From assembly GCA_963575645.1 (NCBI GenBank), contig OY754467.1:4526001-4590000 (forward strand): a stretch of 64,000 nt of DNA, in the 5' to 3' direction. Source of the DNA: Xanthostigma xanthostigma (Eukaryota > Arthropoda > Insecta > Raphidioptera > Raphidiidae). Every line of letters begins with the position of its first letter. The first letter of the stretch is position 1. A program made the translations under genes and the position numbers. Of this stretch, positions 44,120 to 56,464 are shown piece after piece. The notes beneath the pieces were generated by a model that was given only the letters and a program-made list of their open reading frames with translations, searched no databases and was not told where the DNA came from.

Positions 44120-45838
44120 AGTATTTTTTATAAACAAGCAAATTATGTAATGCTTTCTTGTTACAAAATAGTTATTCCTATACTTTGAAAAGTGTTCACA
44201 GTACAATGGGTAAAACACATTATTATATTTTTTTAACTTTTTTATCTGTTTTATGTGCTTCATCGCGAGTTATTATAAACGATGCCGTTGTTAAAACAAA
44301 CTGCTTTCCGCGACTCTTCATTCGTGCAAATTTTAACTAGGAACAGGGATAGGAAATACCTGCGTGCAATGTGACGTCACTATCTTGTGACGTTGAATAC
44401 AGTAATACCTAAATAACCTCAACTATCATATTGTGTTTTATAAAACTGACGTGACGGTAATACAGGAAACATTTGGTTTTAAGAGGCAGAAACCTTACAC
44501 GCATCCTGTGCAATAACGTGTACACATTTATTATATGCAAATTTAATAATGGAGCTCGCCGTAACGCTATAAAATAATAATACATAACCTTAAATATAAT
44601 TACATAATGTATGTTTTAAACATATGTTATTTGTATACCAAGGTTAGTAGATAACACAGGTTGCCTCTCGTTCCTTTGGATAGTAGTGGGGCGTCGTTCG
44701 ACCAACCTGTCAACCGCTAGCTTTTGTTAATAAGCTTTAGGCATTTAACACATGTTAAATCAAAAGACAATATTGTTATTATTTGCAATAAATCGAATTT
44801 ACAGAGTCCTAGTTAAATGTAAACGACATTTTTTGATATTGCCATTATTATCATCGTACGCTGATTGGTCAAATGATAAGAGACAACCTTTTAAATATAC
44901 TAGCCTTGTTTAATACTAAAACGTGATATGACGTCATAAAACAGTAAGCCTTTCGATTTAAAGGCAAACAGTTATACATAACCTTGAATAATATGTACGT
45001 AATAAATATAAAGATAAATTAAAATAGTAACGGAATAATTGGGCTTTTGAATGAAATTTTTTTTTGTCATAAATGGAAAGATCGTATATTAGTTTTATAA
45101 CAAAACTATTTTTCTTTTTTTTATTTTCGTTATAATTCAAAAGTTATATCAAATTAAAAATAAATTTTTGTACCCAGTTCCGAGAACGCGCCGACATTTC
45201 CCGAACATAGTGTGACGTCATAATGTTTTAGTCAATACACATGTAGAAGCCATTGATAGTATACTGCGTATATACATTTTACCATTATGACGTCACAACT
45301 GTCAAAAACAATTTTAGTGCGTTTGCAGTCACGTGATTTTTTAAAATATTTTATCAATTTTAAATTGCTTATAATTAATTTAAAAAAAGTTTTTTGAAAG
45401 TTTTTCGCATCGATTATCAATATTATTTATAATAAAGTTTTAAAATACGATAAAAAAATCGATAATTATTTTTTTTTCAAAAGCCTAATTGTGGATAATG
45501 TCGTTTTCTTAAGATTTTTTCGACATTTTTGGGTAGACAGAAAAAATATGTCCAGAATTTCTGTCTGCCTGTCTGTTTGTGCAGGTATCACTCGTGTACG
45601 ATTGATTCGATTTTGATAAAATTTAGTACACTGTCAATTGGTACCTATCATATTTACAGCCGTCGCCGGCCGAATTGTATGAGCGTCGTCCGGCAAAACG
45701 TGATATTATGTTTACACTACACACTAGAGATGTGAAACTTGCTCACGTAATATATCCAATCGAAATGTTATAAATATTGTCATTTACAGAATTAATGTAT
45801 TGTTCGTTTCTCGTTCTGTATACTTATGTTACTTATAG
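44120..45838. other. No gene recognised
   Basis: 1.7 kb without repeat matches. Frames of up to 68 codons; several TGACGTCA sites (44930, 45212, 45290). A 60-codon frame at 44158 has a hydrophobic stretch (IFLTFLSVLCASS), but there is nothing to support a gene. Confidence 0.45.
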
Positions 45839-46159
45839 TACGCGCCACGGATCTAAAAGGTTCGGAAGTTAGTCACAAACAGCGTCGCAAAGGCACATTT
45901 TAGAGCCGTTGTGACTCCCACCACCTCCCAGCTACCTGCACGGGACGTGCGCTCGTCGGTGATTGGCCGTGATCGCTCGTTGCCTTTGTCACTTGTCGCT
46001 TTCCTTCTTTAAAGTACAGTCGAGTACGCTATTGTCAAGTTGTTAATGCTATTTTAGTTTTGTTGAGTTGCGAGTTTGTAGTTTTTTATTTAATAGACTG
46101 TACAAGCGCAGGCCCGCATTCGCATCTAACTTCCGAGCCTTTTAGATTCGTGGCGCGTA
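45839..46159 (+). mobile_element. MITE M, copy 3
   Basis: TACGCGCCACGGATCTAAAA and TTTTAGATTCGTGGCGCGTA ends, 321 bp, GC-rich interior as in copy 2. Confidence 0.87.
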
Positions 46160-46232
46160 TTATACCTACACAGATAGCGTTAAATAGTTAACGCAAACGT
46201 TAAACGGTCCGTGGTCGCATAATACATATGTA

Positions 46233-46553
46233 AGATTAAAGGATGAATCCTGGTGGTATAGGATCGATGAATTAAGCAAATACTGAAGGTTTATTTATTG
46301 CATTTTATTGTCTGACGTTTCGGCAAATTTTATGGCATCTTCGGAGAATCAATGCTGTCTGTTTTCTCAGTACTGTTGGTATGTATAAAATAAATTAAAA
46401 TAGAAAATGTCATGAACGGGTATTAAAATTACTATTTTTCTTGAAAAAAAAACGACTGATTTTTACTAAAAATTGTATAAATGTGTCTAATGTAACTTGT
46501 TTAAAATTATATTAAATTCATCGATCCTATGCCACCAGGATTCATCCTTTAAT
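46233..46553. mobile_element. TIR element R, copy 1
   Basis: ATTAAAGGATGAATCCTGG at the left, CCAGGATTCATCCTTTAAT at the right. Left arm includes TTGTCTGACGTTTCGGC and TGGCATCTTCGGAGAATCAA. The right arm is shorter than in copy 2, so it is not a full palindrome. Confidence 0.78.
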
Positions 46554-47079
46554 AGTAAAGTAAAGCTCTTTATTTCATTTGATGAGAAAAACTCATATTA
46601 TAGAAAACGTCATACATATATAAATTACAAATTAAAAAATTCAGACAGATTGTAAAATGTGTTCCCCAGAAGGAACGTTTTTAACAAACGAGAAAAAATA
46701 TTTAAGTTGTTACAATTCTTAATTTGACTTGGAAGTTTATTAAAAAATTTTACACCTATTCGAGAGGAGAATTTTTGTTTACATCAAGTTTGCTAAAGGG
46801 AGAACTCTTACAACATTTAAACAGGATCATCATCACTCTAAATTATTAGAGTTATTTTTCACAATAATAAATATGGTTTGTACTTCGAAGTCCGTTATTT
46901 GCAATCCCTATTTATAAGGGTCTGTAAAACATTGTGTCTAGGATACTTAACATGTATAATAGAAGCTGACGAAAATGTACAAAGTTTTACCTCTATTACT
47001 TACATACCTTTTATAGTACATACTTACATAGTTTATATGCAAACAAGCTTATGCACCGCCGCATAAACACGCGCACTTA
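46554..47079. other. No feature recognised
   Basis: No gene or repeat match. Confidence 0.5.
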
Positions 47080-47555
47080 AAGGACCAGACTCGTTGAAAC
47101 GGGTACCCGTTCGTGTGTTTTCACTTCCATGTTTCGTAAGAAAGTTGGAAACACTGCTGGCCGGCAGGCTGGTTACGAAAATGGAAATGACGTCACTGCG
47201 AGCTCGCTTACTAGCTAACAAAAATTAGAACAGGGGCTATTTTCTTTGCCAGGTTCGCTGCTTGCTCTGAGCAAGTATACCAATCGGGAAACTATCTTGT
47301 CACGTGAGCGACATGAACAAACGCCCACAAACCAACATGGCGTCATTCTGCTCAGAGTCTAGACAACAGACACGTTTTGCTCTGTGTTTATATTCGAACT
47401 GTCATTGCGCGCGCACCAGATCCGTCCACAATACAAGCTTGAAAAGACGGCTCGTGTGAAGCGAGCACATAAAAGCAAACAGCGCTAGAAAACTAGTGGT
47501 CAAATCTAGCAAGAAATCTAGCGGCAAATCCAGCCTCGTGTGCAGCGGCCTTTAT
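47080..47555 (+). repeat. Interspersed element KK, copy 1
   Basis: GC-richer element shared with 50517 and 56055 in reverse: GAACAGGGGCTATTTT, CAACAGACACGTTTTGCTCT, TTGAAAAGACGGCTCGTGTG, and the end CAGCCTCGTGTGCAGCGGCC. No coding recognised. Left limit uncertain. Confidence 0.65.
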
Positions 47556-48393
47556 TTCGATCATGCGCCACCTACTCAGAGCATGTCAGTGAAGCAAAGC
47601 ATTACGCGCTGCGTATTTATTGTAAATATTTATTGCTTAAAATTATGAAAGTTACACACTTTTATTGAAAAATCGAAAAAGAAGCACGATATGTGTCGTG
47701 CATTACCTAATTGTGTTAGTAGGTCAATTGTAAATGTTGATGGTAAATTATTAAAAGCGAAGTTTTGTTTGTCGTTCAAGTTCACATTTCTGCTCAAAGG
47801 CGTCTGGGGAGGGGGTAAAGCAAAAAATCAATATTTTTATTAAGTTTTATTAATATCACACAAGAATACTCACGGAGGAAGGTGTCAAGCAAAATATTAA
47901 TTCCCAAACTAATTACCTATACAAATTCCTTTTCAAAAAGTATTTCTAAATTTCATTATTTAGCCTGCAGTTATTCGTTATATTTTCAATTTTATTATTT
48001 TATTACTATGATCTGGAGGGGGGGTAATTACCCTCTTTACCGCTCCGTGCTAGTGTATTGAAAAATATTTTTGTTTTGTAATTTTTTCTCTTCTTGAATT
48101 ACGAAGTATTTTTTGTAAGATTTTAATCGAAAACTTGAATTGGTGCTCGTTACGTAATAATAAAATATAAATTTGTGAAAAAACTCAAAATATTTTTTAC
48201 AGAACACGTCTGCGATAATACGTAATGCATTCAGAATTTCCTTTGAAATTAAAATAAAAAAGTTCTTCAGCTTCTATTCAAGAGAGCGAGACAGTTGGCA
48301 ATACAAAATAATATACTGGGTGACTGCTAAAATATGCCACTTTGATTAGAAACATGTATCACACTCTTTTCTTTCTCGTATTTTATATCATAA
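47556..48393. other. No gene recognised
   Basis: Nothing matches elsewhere in the window. Confidence 0.5.
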
Positions 48394-49131
48394 CTACCGG
48401 TCCCGCCCGGTTTAACCCGGGTGCAAAAAAACGAATGGGGAAGGAAGGGACATGAGCACGCACATTCATCTTAGTTTATCGAGATGAATGTTGTGTCCAA
48501 ACTTCATAATGATCGGGATAACCGTTCAAAAGTTTTTGTCGTTAAAAAGCAGTACCTATTTATACTTTTTTTAAGTAATAAATTTCCTTTAATATAATAA
48601 ATATTGAATTGAAAACACTGTAGGAAAATTATTTTTATATAGCTACCTATAGTTGTAACAGTTTTCAAATGAGCTATTAATTAGATTTATTGAATTTTAA
48701 TTAGTCGTAATAAAATTTAAAAAAAATAAAATGTAAGCCTTAGAAGAAAGTAATGTAGAAAATAAAAAAAATAAAAATATATTCGCCGACGTGGGGCTTG
48801 AACCCAAGACCCTGGCATTACGAGTCTTGCGCTCTATCGACTGAGCTATCCGGGCTTGTGAACGTGACGCGCTAATATTGCAATATTTAGTTAAGGCATT
48901 TCACCTGATAATATTTGTCGGACGGACTAATTTTGAGATACATCATGCTACATTTTTCATTTATGTTCCGCTCCAATTGGTCGTAGCGTGATATTATATA
49001 GCCTACAATAGCCTTCCTCGATAAATGGGCTATCCAACAAAACAATTTTTTTTCAATTCGAACCAGTAGTTTGTAAGATTAGCGCGTTCAACCAAACAAA
49101 CAAACCCTTCAGATTTATATATTAGTATAGA
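48394..49131 (-). mobile_element. Helitron A, longest form with cassette and flanking duplication
   Basis: A-flanked CTAC (mutated CTAG) at 48394, GA at 49130-49131. 738 bp. It is the only copy that keeps both junctions of the tRNA cassette: TTTGTCG at 48535-48541 and again at 48914-48920 enclose 372 bp. Confidence 0.88.
48784..48855 (-). repeat. tRNA-Lys-like cassette, best preserved
   Basis: GCCCGGATAGCTCAGTCGAT start and GGGTTCAAGCCCCACG T arm, close to insect tRNA-Lys. Anticodon position CGT, anticodon stem unpaired, acceptor 4 of 7. Different loop from the GTC copies. Confidence 0.75.
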
Positions 49132-49819
49132 TATATGGTGGAAGTCCCGGTTTAAATGACTTCTTTATTAAGTTGTTGAATTTTTAAATAAAGAAAACAT
49201 TCTATTTTATTCTATTGCATTCTATAATAAATGCCGCTTAAGTTTTCGACAAAACGCTGAAAAAATGTACGAATATATTTCTTACTCCTTAAAAGTGAAA
49301 AGATTAGAAGAGTAAGTAAATATTTTAAATCTGAATAAGCAATTCCACCAACAGCAAAAGTAAACATATTCGTTGAATTTTGTTATTCAGAAACAAAAGA
49401 ACATCAAACAGCATGTTTATTTATTCTGCATTGGTTTTCAAATATTTTAAACTTTGAATGTTTTTGTCAAGTCAAGTTTTCGGACAATGCTTTCTGCAAC
49501 CAAATTTTGATTCTTGAGCCACTCGAATACTTTTGTTTTAAACTTTAACTAATATTTATTGCGGTGTGTTGTAAACACGTCTGTCATCTTGTATACAGAT
49601 TTTTATTGGAATTCGCACAAGCGAGCTCTGAAGGATCACTTACGAAAATCTAATATATGTTCAAGTACACTTTTGTGCCGGCCTCTTGAACTGATATCCC
49701 CTCTCGTACCAACCTACAGACGTACAAAAGTGTTTGCAGACACACATATATTTATAATATATTCGCTGTTAGTGCAAATGCGTCAATCTGAAGCTGTTGA
49801 AACTATCTTTTTAGTCTTA
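49132..49819. other. No gene recognised
   Basis: A 136-codon frame starts at 49559, but about half of it lies in MITE C, so it is not a gene. Confidence 0.5.
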
Positions 49820-50516
49820 AGGAGGTTGAGCCGTTTTACGAAGATAATGAAAAAAATCAGAAATAAAGTTTTTTTAATAGATTTTTTTTATGACAAAATT
49901 TTCTGTAAAAGATCCAAAATCATTAGGAGATTTATAAAGTTAAAAATAAAAAAAAACTTTTACATGTAGTCTTATGGAAAATATGTCAACCTAGCATGCA
50001 GACTGTTCATTTTAATTTTTTGCAAATAACCAAATAATGTCAGCAGTTCCAAAAACTAACTACGTAAAGTATCGATGTCTTACGCATATTTTAATATTTT
50101 TTCCAATTTAATTAGGAGACTTTTAACAATAAAAAAAATTATTAAACATTAGCACTTTTCGATTATGGACTTTTATTCTTGACAATTTTAACAATTTTAA
50201 CTAAGTTTTCAACTTTTTAATGATTTAATTTTAATTTTTATTATTTCTAATTTCTGTTTTTAATTATTTACTGCAAAAAATATGTAAAATACAGATATTT
50301 ACATAAATTTATTTTTTTTAACCTAACTTTGTACAAAAAATTCAAAAGTTAGAAATAATTAATTAATATTAAAAAAAAAAATTTATTTATGCCTTTATGA
50401 CAATAATAATTTATTGGTATCATCGACTTATAACCTTTTGTAAAAATTTATTATGGAAAAGTTCCAATTTAGAATTCGACTTACTTTTGAATGGGACTGT
50501 AACGGATCAACCTCCT
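49820..50516 (+). mobile_element. TIR MITE C, copy 3
   Basis: AGGAGGTTGAGCCGTTTTAC ... ACGGATCAACCTCCT with TTAA-reading flanks. 697 bp; short deletion relative to copies 1 and 2 near 50355. Confidence 0.87.
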
Positions 50517-50700
50517 TAAGGCCACTGCACACGAGGCTAGAAAGTAGAAACGCTGTTAGATTCCTTGCTAGATTTGCCTACTAGTTTTCTAGCGCTGGTT
50601 TTCTTGATTGCTGTTAAGTGCTCGCTTCACACGAGACTATTTTTCAAGCGTGTTTTGTGGGTAGATCTGGTGCGCGCGTATTTGTACCCGAAATATATAC
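50517..50700 (-). repeat. Element KK, copy 2 (partial)
   Basis: GGCCACTGCACACGAGGCTA immediately after C copy 3, then TAGTTTTCTAGCGCTGG and GTGCTCGCTTCACACGAGAC. Confidence 0.65.
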
Positions 50701-50872
50701 CGCGTAGAATTAAATTTATTTATTTTTTGTTACAGGTAAGAAACGTCAACGTTATATAGAAGTTTTCAAAGATTAAGTTGTGAGTAAATTTTATAACTAA
50801 TTTGATCTCAGTACCCATCACGAAAGTAACTGTATAATCTTAAAAATCTGCAAAAGAGTTTTAATATTTTAA
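50701..50872. other. No feature recognised
   Basis: Short AT-rich stretch. Confidence 0.4.
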
Positions 50873-51191
50873 GTTCTATTCAAGTAAATAAAATTGTCGA
50901 CCAATTATGGGTACTTTGATATCCATGACTACGGTTTATAAATTTTGGTTGTTATTAATTTTTCATTATTTTTTTAATCATTCAAAGTTTCAATCTTGCG
51001 TGAAATCTATTAGATAATAAATTACTTAATACTAATTAATTTTTATATTTTTTAGATATTTCTGAAGAAGATCCAAATCCGGATCGAAACGTCATCTTGT
51101 GTTATATTGTTTTGTATTTTTATTATTTTTTGTCAATATATCGTATGGTCTGAGAAAAATTGGTCGACAATTTTATTTACTTGAAGAGTTC
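50873..51191. mobile_element. TIR element with hammerhead-like motif
   Basis: Ends CAAGTAAATAAAATTGTCGA and its complement (51163-51186). Inside at 51071: CTGAAGAAGATCC, a loop, GGATCGAAACGTC. The GATCC/GGATC stem is perfect. The element class is not certain. Confidence 0.6.
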
Positions 51192-52340
51192 TATTCAGAC
51201 GTTAATCAAAGATTTGAATTTTAAGTTCTATGTATAGATGAGCCTAAAATGGAACAAGAAAGTGCAATGTTAGGAAATAAAGAGTTTGAAAAAAAAATAT
51301 GACACAGTCAGGATTTTGTTTTTTCGGTTCATATCCGTTTCTAGATGTCGAGAAGGCTGGACTTTTTAATTGTGAAAGCTTTGTTAAATTATAAAAAAAA
51401 TAATTTTATTCCTGTCAGCGAATTTAGCAATTACCATGAAAATTATTATTTTGTACACAGAGACAAGACTAAAATTACGATTGGCGTGTCCTAAAATAAA
51501 TAAAAAAAGCGTATATAGTTGAATTTTATTCCAGCAAATGAATACTCTTATGTAAATATACTCCGTACTTAAAACATAAATGTGAAAAAAATGAGCCAAG
51601 TTCTCTTCTATCAATTTGTTCAGTTACTAAAAAAAAAATACGTGTGGCACTCGGGGACTGCCGCGGTAAAGCTATTGCATATTCTTTTTAGGTCTTTAAG
51701 TTTTTCTTCTCTATAAAACGAAAATAGCTAGGTATAAATAGTGTAATTACACACCAAAACAATTATTCATTCAAAAAATTTCAACAAAAAGAACGATTTT
51801 AAGAGTTTGATCATAGAAATCGCGCGATGTACATTTATATAGATATAATATCATTTATACTTTCTCTGCACATAACCTAAATAATTTAGGTTATTTTTAC
51901 AGCAGTATTATATATAAATTCAAAAAAAAAATACTTCATTTGTGATAATAATAAAATGTATGTATATAGAGTACTCACTCATTTTCTTTCACTATTTTTT
52001 TATCACTTTCTTCATTAATAAATGCACTTTGTTTATTCATATTTAAAACATTTTATACACAAATAAAGATAGAATCAGTTATGAGCAACCATACGTCTAG
52101 TCGCACGCACACAAACACCGTGCCGAAGTCTGCCGAACTGAAACGACGTTAGACGATGCACGGCTTTCAACGCTGTGCCGGTCGGAGTGGGGGGTGTTAG
52201 GTTTTTTCGTTACGGAATTTCTTGATTCGGTCGCCGCGCTCAAAGCCCGCGATAAAAGCTATGCAATAGCTTAAAAACCCGATTTCAAATTGTGATAAAT
52301 AACTTTAATAATTTAGAGAGATGATGATCCTTTTTAAATG
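51192..52340. other. No gene recognised
   Basis: 1.1 kb, AT-rich. 52080-52260 is GC-richer with no frame or match. Confidence 0.45.
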
Positions 52341-52612
52341 TTGGAAGATTAAAGGATGAATCCTGGTGGCATAGGATCGATGAACTAAGCAAATACTGAA
52401 GGTTTTTGTTATTGCATTTTATTGTCTGACGTTTCGGAAAACTTTATGGCATCTTCGGAGAATCAATACTGAGAAAACAGACAGCATTGATTCTCCGAAG
52501 ATTGCATAAAGTTTGCCAAAACGTCAGACAATACAATGCAATAAAAAAAACCTTCAGTATTTGCTTAGTTCATCGATCCTATGCCACCAGGATTCATCCT
52601 TTAATCTTCCAA
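52341..52612. mobile_element. Fold-back element R, copy 2
   Basis: Arms of 127 bp (52341-52467, 52486-52612) around an 18-nt loop: TTGGAAGATTAAAGGATGAA against its complement. A few differences between arms (TTCGGAAAACTTTATGGC versus GCATAAAGTTTGCCAAAA). Confidence 0.9.
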
Positions 52613-52664
52613 AATCTGATTTCAATTTGCATGCCAAATCCAAATTCGAAAAATTAAAACTTTC

Positions 52665-53132
52665 TGGGATTTGGTTGTCGATTAAATTGATCGAAAATGG
52701 TTTTATTTTATAGTTTCAAGGTCACTAAGAAAAAGTGTCCATGGGCGCATAGCCTAACAACCAATAGATTTTTAGCTACAGATATGTTCAGCGAGATTAT
52801 CCATTGAATTCACAAACATATTCCATGTTCAACGTTTGTGCTTTTTTATAAACAGAAAAATAGTCGAAAACTAGGTAATGTTGGAAGATGTCACTCTGTA
52901 TAAAATAATAATGCCATATTCGGATTGAGTGCACTCGAAAACATATTTCTAGAGCTTAGGATTTAATAGATTGTGAATTCAATGGATATCACTATATCTA
53001 AAATCTCGCTAAACATATCTGTAGCTAAAAATCTATTGGGATTTAAGCTATGCGCCCATGAACACTTTTTCTTAGTGACCTTTAAACTATAAAGTAAAAC
53101 CATTATTGATCAATTTAGCCGAGAACCAAAAA
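52665..53132. mobile_element. Long-TIR MITE, single copy
   Basis: ATTTGGTTGTCGATTAAATTG to AATTCACAAACA is inverted at 52972-53132 (CTATGCGCCCATGAACAC, AATAGATTTTTAGCTACAGA on the other arm). Arms about 150 bp, spacer about 160 bp. No coding. Confidence 0.8.
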
Positions 53133-53372
53133 ACCCATAAGGTTTGTGCGTGGTCCTTTGGATAACAAGTTCTGAAATAAATTTAATGCAGTGTCACCGC
53201 TTCGGAGTTTTTCTCGGAATATTTCTAGTTTTATTAAGCTTTTAAGCTAGATATACAATCTTGTCAAGTTAAAACCCGCCGCTCAGTTAAAATTTGGATC
53301 TTTCTGTAATGTTTTTAGTAGGATTATGACAATTTTTGCAAAGTTGCAACTAAATTTTCCGTATCAATTCAC

Positions 53373-53923
53373 CAGCGTTGCCAGACGTCCCGATTTTGGC
53401 GGGACGTCCCGATTTTTAAATCAAAATTAAATGTCCCGCGCGGGACATGCTCAGTCCCGCTTTTCGGGGATAACTTAAAAAGAAGTTAAATCTTCACAGA
53501 AATATCATGAATAAGTAATTTTTATAAATAATTATTCTCTTATTGTAAGTTGCAATTTGTAACACTCACTCCACATGCTATTGTTTGAAACGCCATATTT
53601 TTCTAATGAATAAAACTTTTTTGATTTTGATTTCTGTTTTTTTTTTTTTTATTCTGAAGACGAATAAGACTCAACTATTTAACGATAGGGTAAATCTGAT
53701 TAAGAATATTATATTTTTATTAAAATACATTTTCTATGGCTATTTTTGCTATCTATTGTCACGTAAACGTAATTTTAATTCAAATAAAAAGATAAATAGG
53801 TATTTAAAAACTTCAGATTATATACGTTTTTTTACTATGTCCCGCTTTCGACGAAAGAATCCCGCTGTTTTCACTCAAAAAGTTCCAAAATCACGACTTG
53901 GCAAAAAAAAACTGGCAACGCTA
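53373..53923 (+). mobile_element. hAT-type MITE (family G, copy 2) with 8-bp target duplication
   Basis: CAGCGTTGCCAG to CTGGCAACGCTA, flanked by CAATTCAC at 53365-53372 and 53924-53931. 551 bp. The last base has changed (G to A). A 119-codon plus frame here is absent from copy 1 and is therefore incidental. Confidence 0.92.
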
Positions 53924-53931
53924 CAATTCAC

Positions 53932-54557
53932 ACACATTGTCTAGTTTTGACGGTTTATAGTCGTGAAGTTTAAGTTTTTTCCCTTTATTTGTACCCAAAG
54001 TACAGCCTGCTTGCAAAACTAACTTTTTTTAATGCACCAGGTTTTGATGCGAATTTTCTGAGGCCTGTATCTCCTGCATGTTTTGACATAGAAGCTTAAA
54101 ATTTTGACACGACCTTCATGAAGCATAACTTAACAATCCATGCAATTTTTATGTCATTAGATCAATGGGAAGCCAAGTTATGAGGACAGTAAAAAAGCCT
54201 TAGATTAGTTCGTGTAACTACATACATGGCGTGCGCCACCGTTGCTGCAAGAACTTGGCTTGGCGCACAATCGTGCCTTTAGATGTATATTTTTTTAATT
54301 AAAAACTTGAAACATATTTTGAAGGAATATTCATTTCATTGCAGAGGGCTTTTTCTAGAAACAGTATTGAATATTACATAATATTTGATACCAGCTGTTT
54401 TCTAATCAGACTGCAACTAATTTGTTTTTTAATAACACATAACGTCCGTTGGAATGATTTTAATAACAGTTTTTTTTTTTAATTATATCATAAACAATAC
54501 AAAATTATAAAAGGTGTTATTTTTCTCATAGAATTTTACGCAAACTGTTTACATAAA
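53932..54557. other. No gene recognised
   Basis: No match or frame of interest. Confidence 0.5.
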
Positions 54558-54711
54558 GTTCGTCTCAAGCAGCCAGCAAACGGTTTCGAAACCGTCACCC
54601 GCATGCGCAGTAGCTAAATCGTGTTCTAAAATAGCCACGAACAGCTTCGTTTTACCTAGTGCGCATGCGGGTGACGGTTTCGAAACCGTTTGCTGGCTGC
54701 TTGAAACGAAC
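54558..54711. mobile_element. Short TIR MITE S
   Basis: GTTCGTCTCAAGCAGCCAGC pairs with the complement ending at 54711. Inside each arm is a second palindrome, ACGGTTTCGAAACCGT, then CACCCGCATGCGCA. Arms about 52 bp, total 154 bp. Confidence 0.85.
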
Positions 54712-55462
54712 CTATTGTGCTCAAAAAATAACATCAAAGTTTTGAAGACTTTGAAACAAATCTAAAAGCCTTTTTGTCACCTATGTCCATATTTACCGAA
54801 CACTATTAAAGATAGAAGTTATCTATCTTAGAACAAATTTATTCTTCAGAATAAAATTTACTTTCAATTTACCGACCAAAATGTCATGTAGTAAAAGTTA
54901 GTTAAAGAATAAATATACCTACACTGCACTATACTCCTTAACCTTTTTGTTGAATATTTTGTCGTTCACCAAAAATTCCGACCGATGGCGTTAGTGTAAA
55001 CGTCAAAGAAAACGTTTCACCAAATAATAATGTTTTATCCTAACCCCACTGCACACGAAACTTTCTCTAACTTTAATGTTATACAACTATACACTTTAAA
55101 GATTAATAAACAACACATAAATAAATTCACAAGAGCGAACTGTAGATATAACGTTTATAGGTCAGGTATGATGATATCTGTGACGGCCATTATTATTTTA
55201 TCAGGCGAATAAATATTTATATCATCGCAGTAATAGACAGAATAGATTTAAACCTGTGGTAAGCATAATTATGTTTGGTGAATTGAATTATCGCTATTTA
55301 TTTGGAGGAATAGTTACCTGCAGAACAAATAAACCGAATAAATGACTACTTATATACTTTCGGTGAATATAATATATTACTAGCTGTGTGTAGTCCGAGT
55401 GCAAATCGCTTTTTTAGTTCACTGGTCATCCCCCTTTTGTCGTGGCATACCAATATATAGCT
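54712..55462. other. No gene recognised
   Basis: CCACTGCACACGAAAC near 55047 resembles the KK end. A 60-codon frame at 55030 is unsupported. Confidence 0.4.
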
Positions 55463-55575
55463 TACTAGCGGCTACCCGCGGCAACCAACCGACGGCAACG
55501 ACAAAAAAATTTGTCTGTACCTGAATCTCGCGAAGCCGTTGAGGCACGGGCAACGCCGGGCTTACTAATTATATT
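55463..55575 (-). mobile_element. Possible Helitron 3' end relic
   Basis: ACTAGCGGCTACCCGCGGC (CTAG plus GC-rich hairpin potential, minus orientation), and GGCACGGGCAACGCCGGGCT nearby. No 5' end seen. Confidence 0.35.
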
Positions 55576-56054
55576 CCTAACAAAGAAACAGTGTTTTTAC
55601 AAACTGAATTTATATAAGTAAATTAAAATAACCTTTTTGGCGGTCGTCGATTCGTTTCAACACGCGTTTTACAAAAGTGATATGAAAAAGAAATAAAACA
55701 AAACGAATAAATTAAAATGACGCATATTTACACACATTGCCGTGTATTTTTACCTCGGGTAAATTAAAAACCAGAAAATGATTACTTTTTAATCAGATAC
55801 GATTGTGAAATGTTTTAAATAGCGCTTTTTTTAAGCTTTAAAAAGTATTAAAATCAAATGTAAATGAATTCGCTACGTGAGAATATATTTTCATTTGACT
55901 CTTTGCTTATGTTAGCTACATTATGTAAGCTTAGCGCTTACAGTAAACTGCGTTACGCCATTCAGCACATATGATATGTTCTCGGCTCTCGCACTCCGTA
56001 CTCTTTTCTCTCTCTTTGGCTGCGGTTTGTAAGCAGTTCGTTGCAAGCAGCAAA
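55576..56054. other. No feature recognised
   Basis: No match. Confidence 0.5.
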
Positions 56055-56445
56055 TAAAGGTGTCGCTGCACACGACCATAGAGTACTACTAGTTTTCTGG
56101 ATTGCTGTTATGTGCTCGCTTCGCACGAGACGTCTTTTCAAGCTTGCTTTGTGGATAGATTTGGTGCGCGCTCAGTGACAGTTCAAATATAAACACAGAG
56201 CAAAACGTGTCTGTTGTCTGACTCTGAGCAGAATGATGCCATGTTTGTTTGTGGGCGTTTGTTCAAGTCGAACACGTGACAAGATATATTGCTTCCTGAT
56301 TGGTTCTTGCGGACCTAGCAAGCAAAATAGCCCCTGTTCTAATTTTAAAACCTATCTTGCAAGCTAGCAGGCGAGCTCGCAGTGACGCCATTTCCAGCTT
56401 CGTACCCAGCCTATACCGGCCAGCAGAACTCCAAGCTGCGTTTCT
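56055..56445 (-). repeat. Element KK, copy 3
   Basis: GTGTCGCTGCACACGACC start, then TGCTCGCTTCGCACGAGACG, AAAACGTGTCTGTTGTCTGA and AATAGCCCCTGTTCTAATTT. Joined to element E within about 20 bp. Confidence 0.65.
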
Positions 56446-56464
56446 ATAACTACTCATTCGATTG

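Noticed and set aside
44158..44340. Small secreted peptide with signal sequence
   Set aside because: A hydrophobic stretch alone; no homologue recognised, no upstream signals, similar frames arise by chance in AT-rich DNA.
49559..49969. 136-codon frame, the longest in the window, as a gene
   Set aside because: Its second half lies in MITE C and is low-complexity K/I/F-rich sequence; no domain.
53585..53944. 119-codon frame as a transposase
   Set aside because: It lies in a hAT MITE and is not maintained in the sister copy at 6855; sequence is low complexity.
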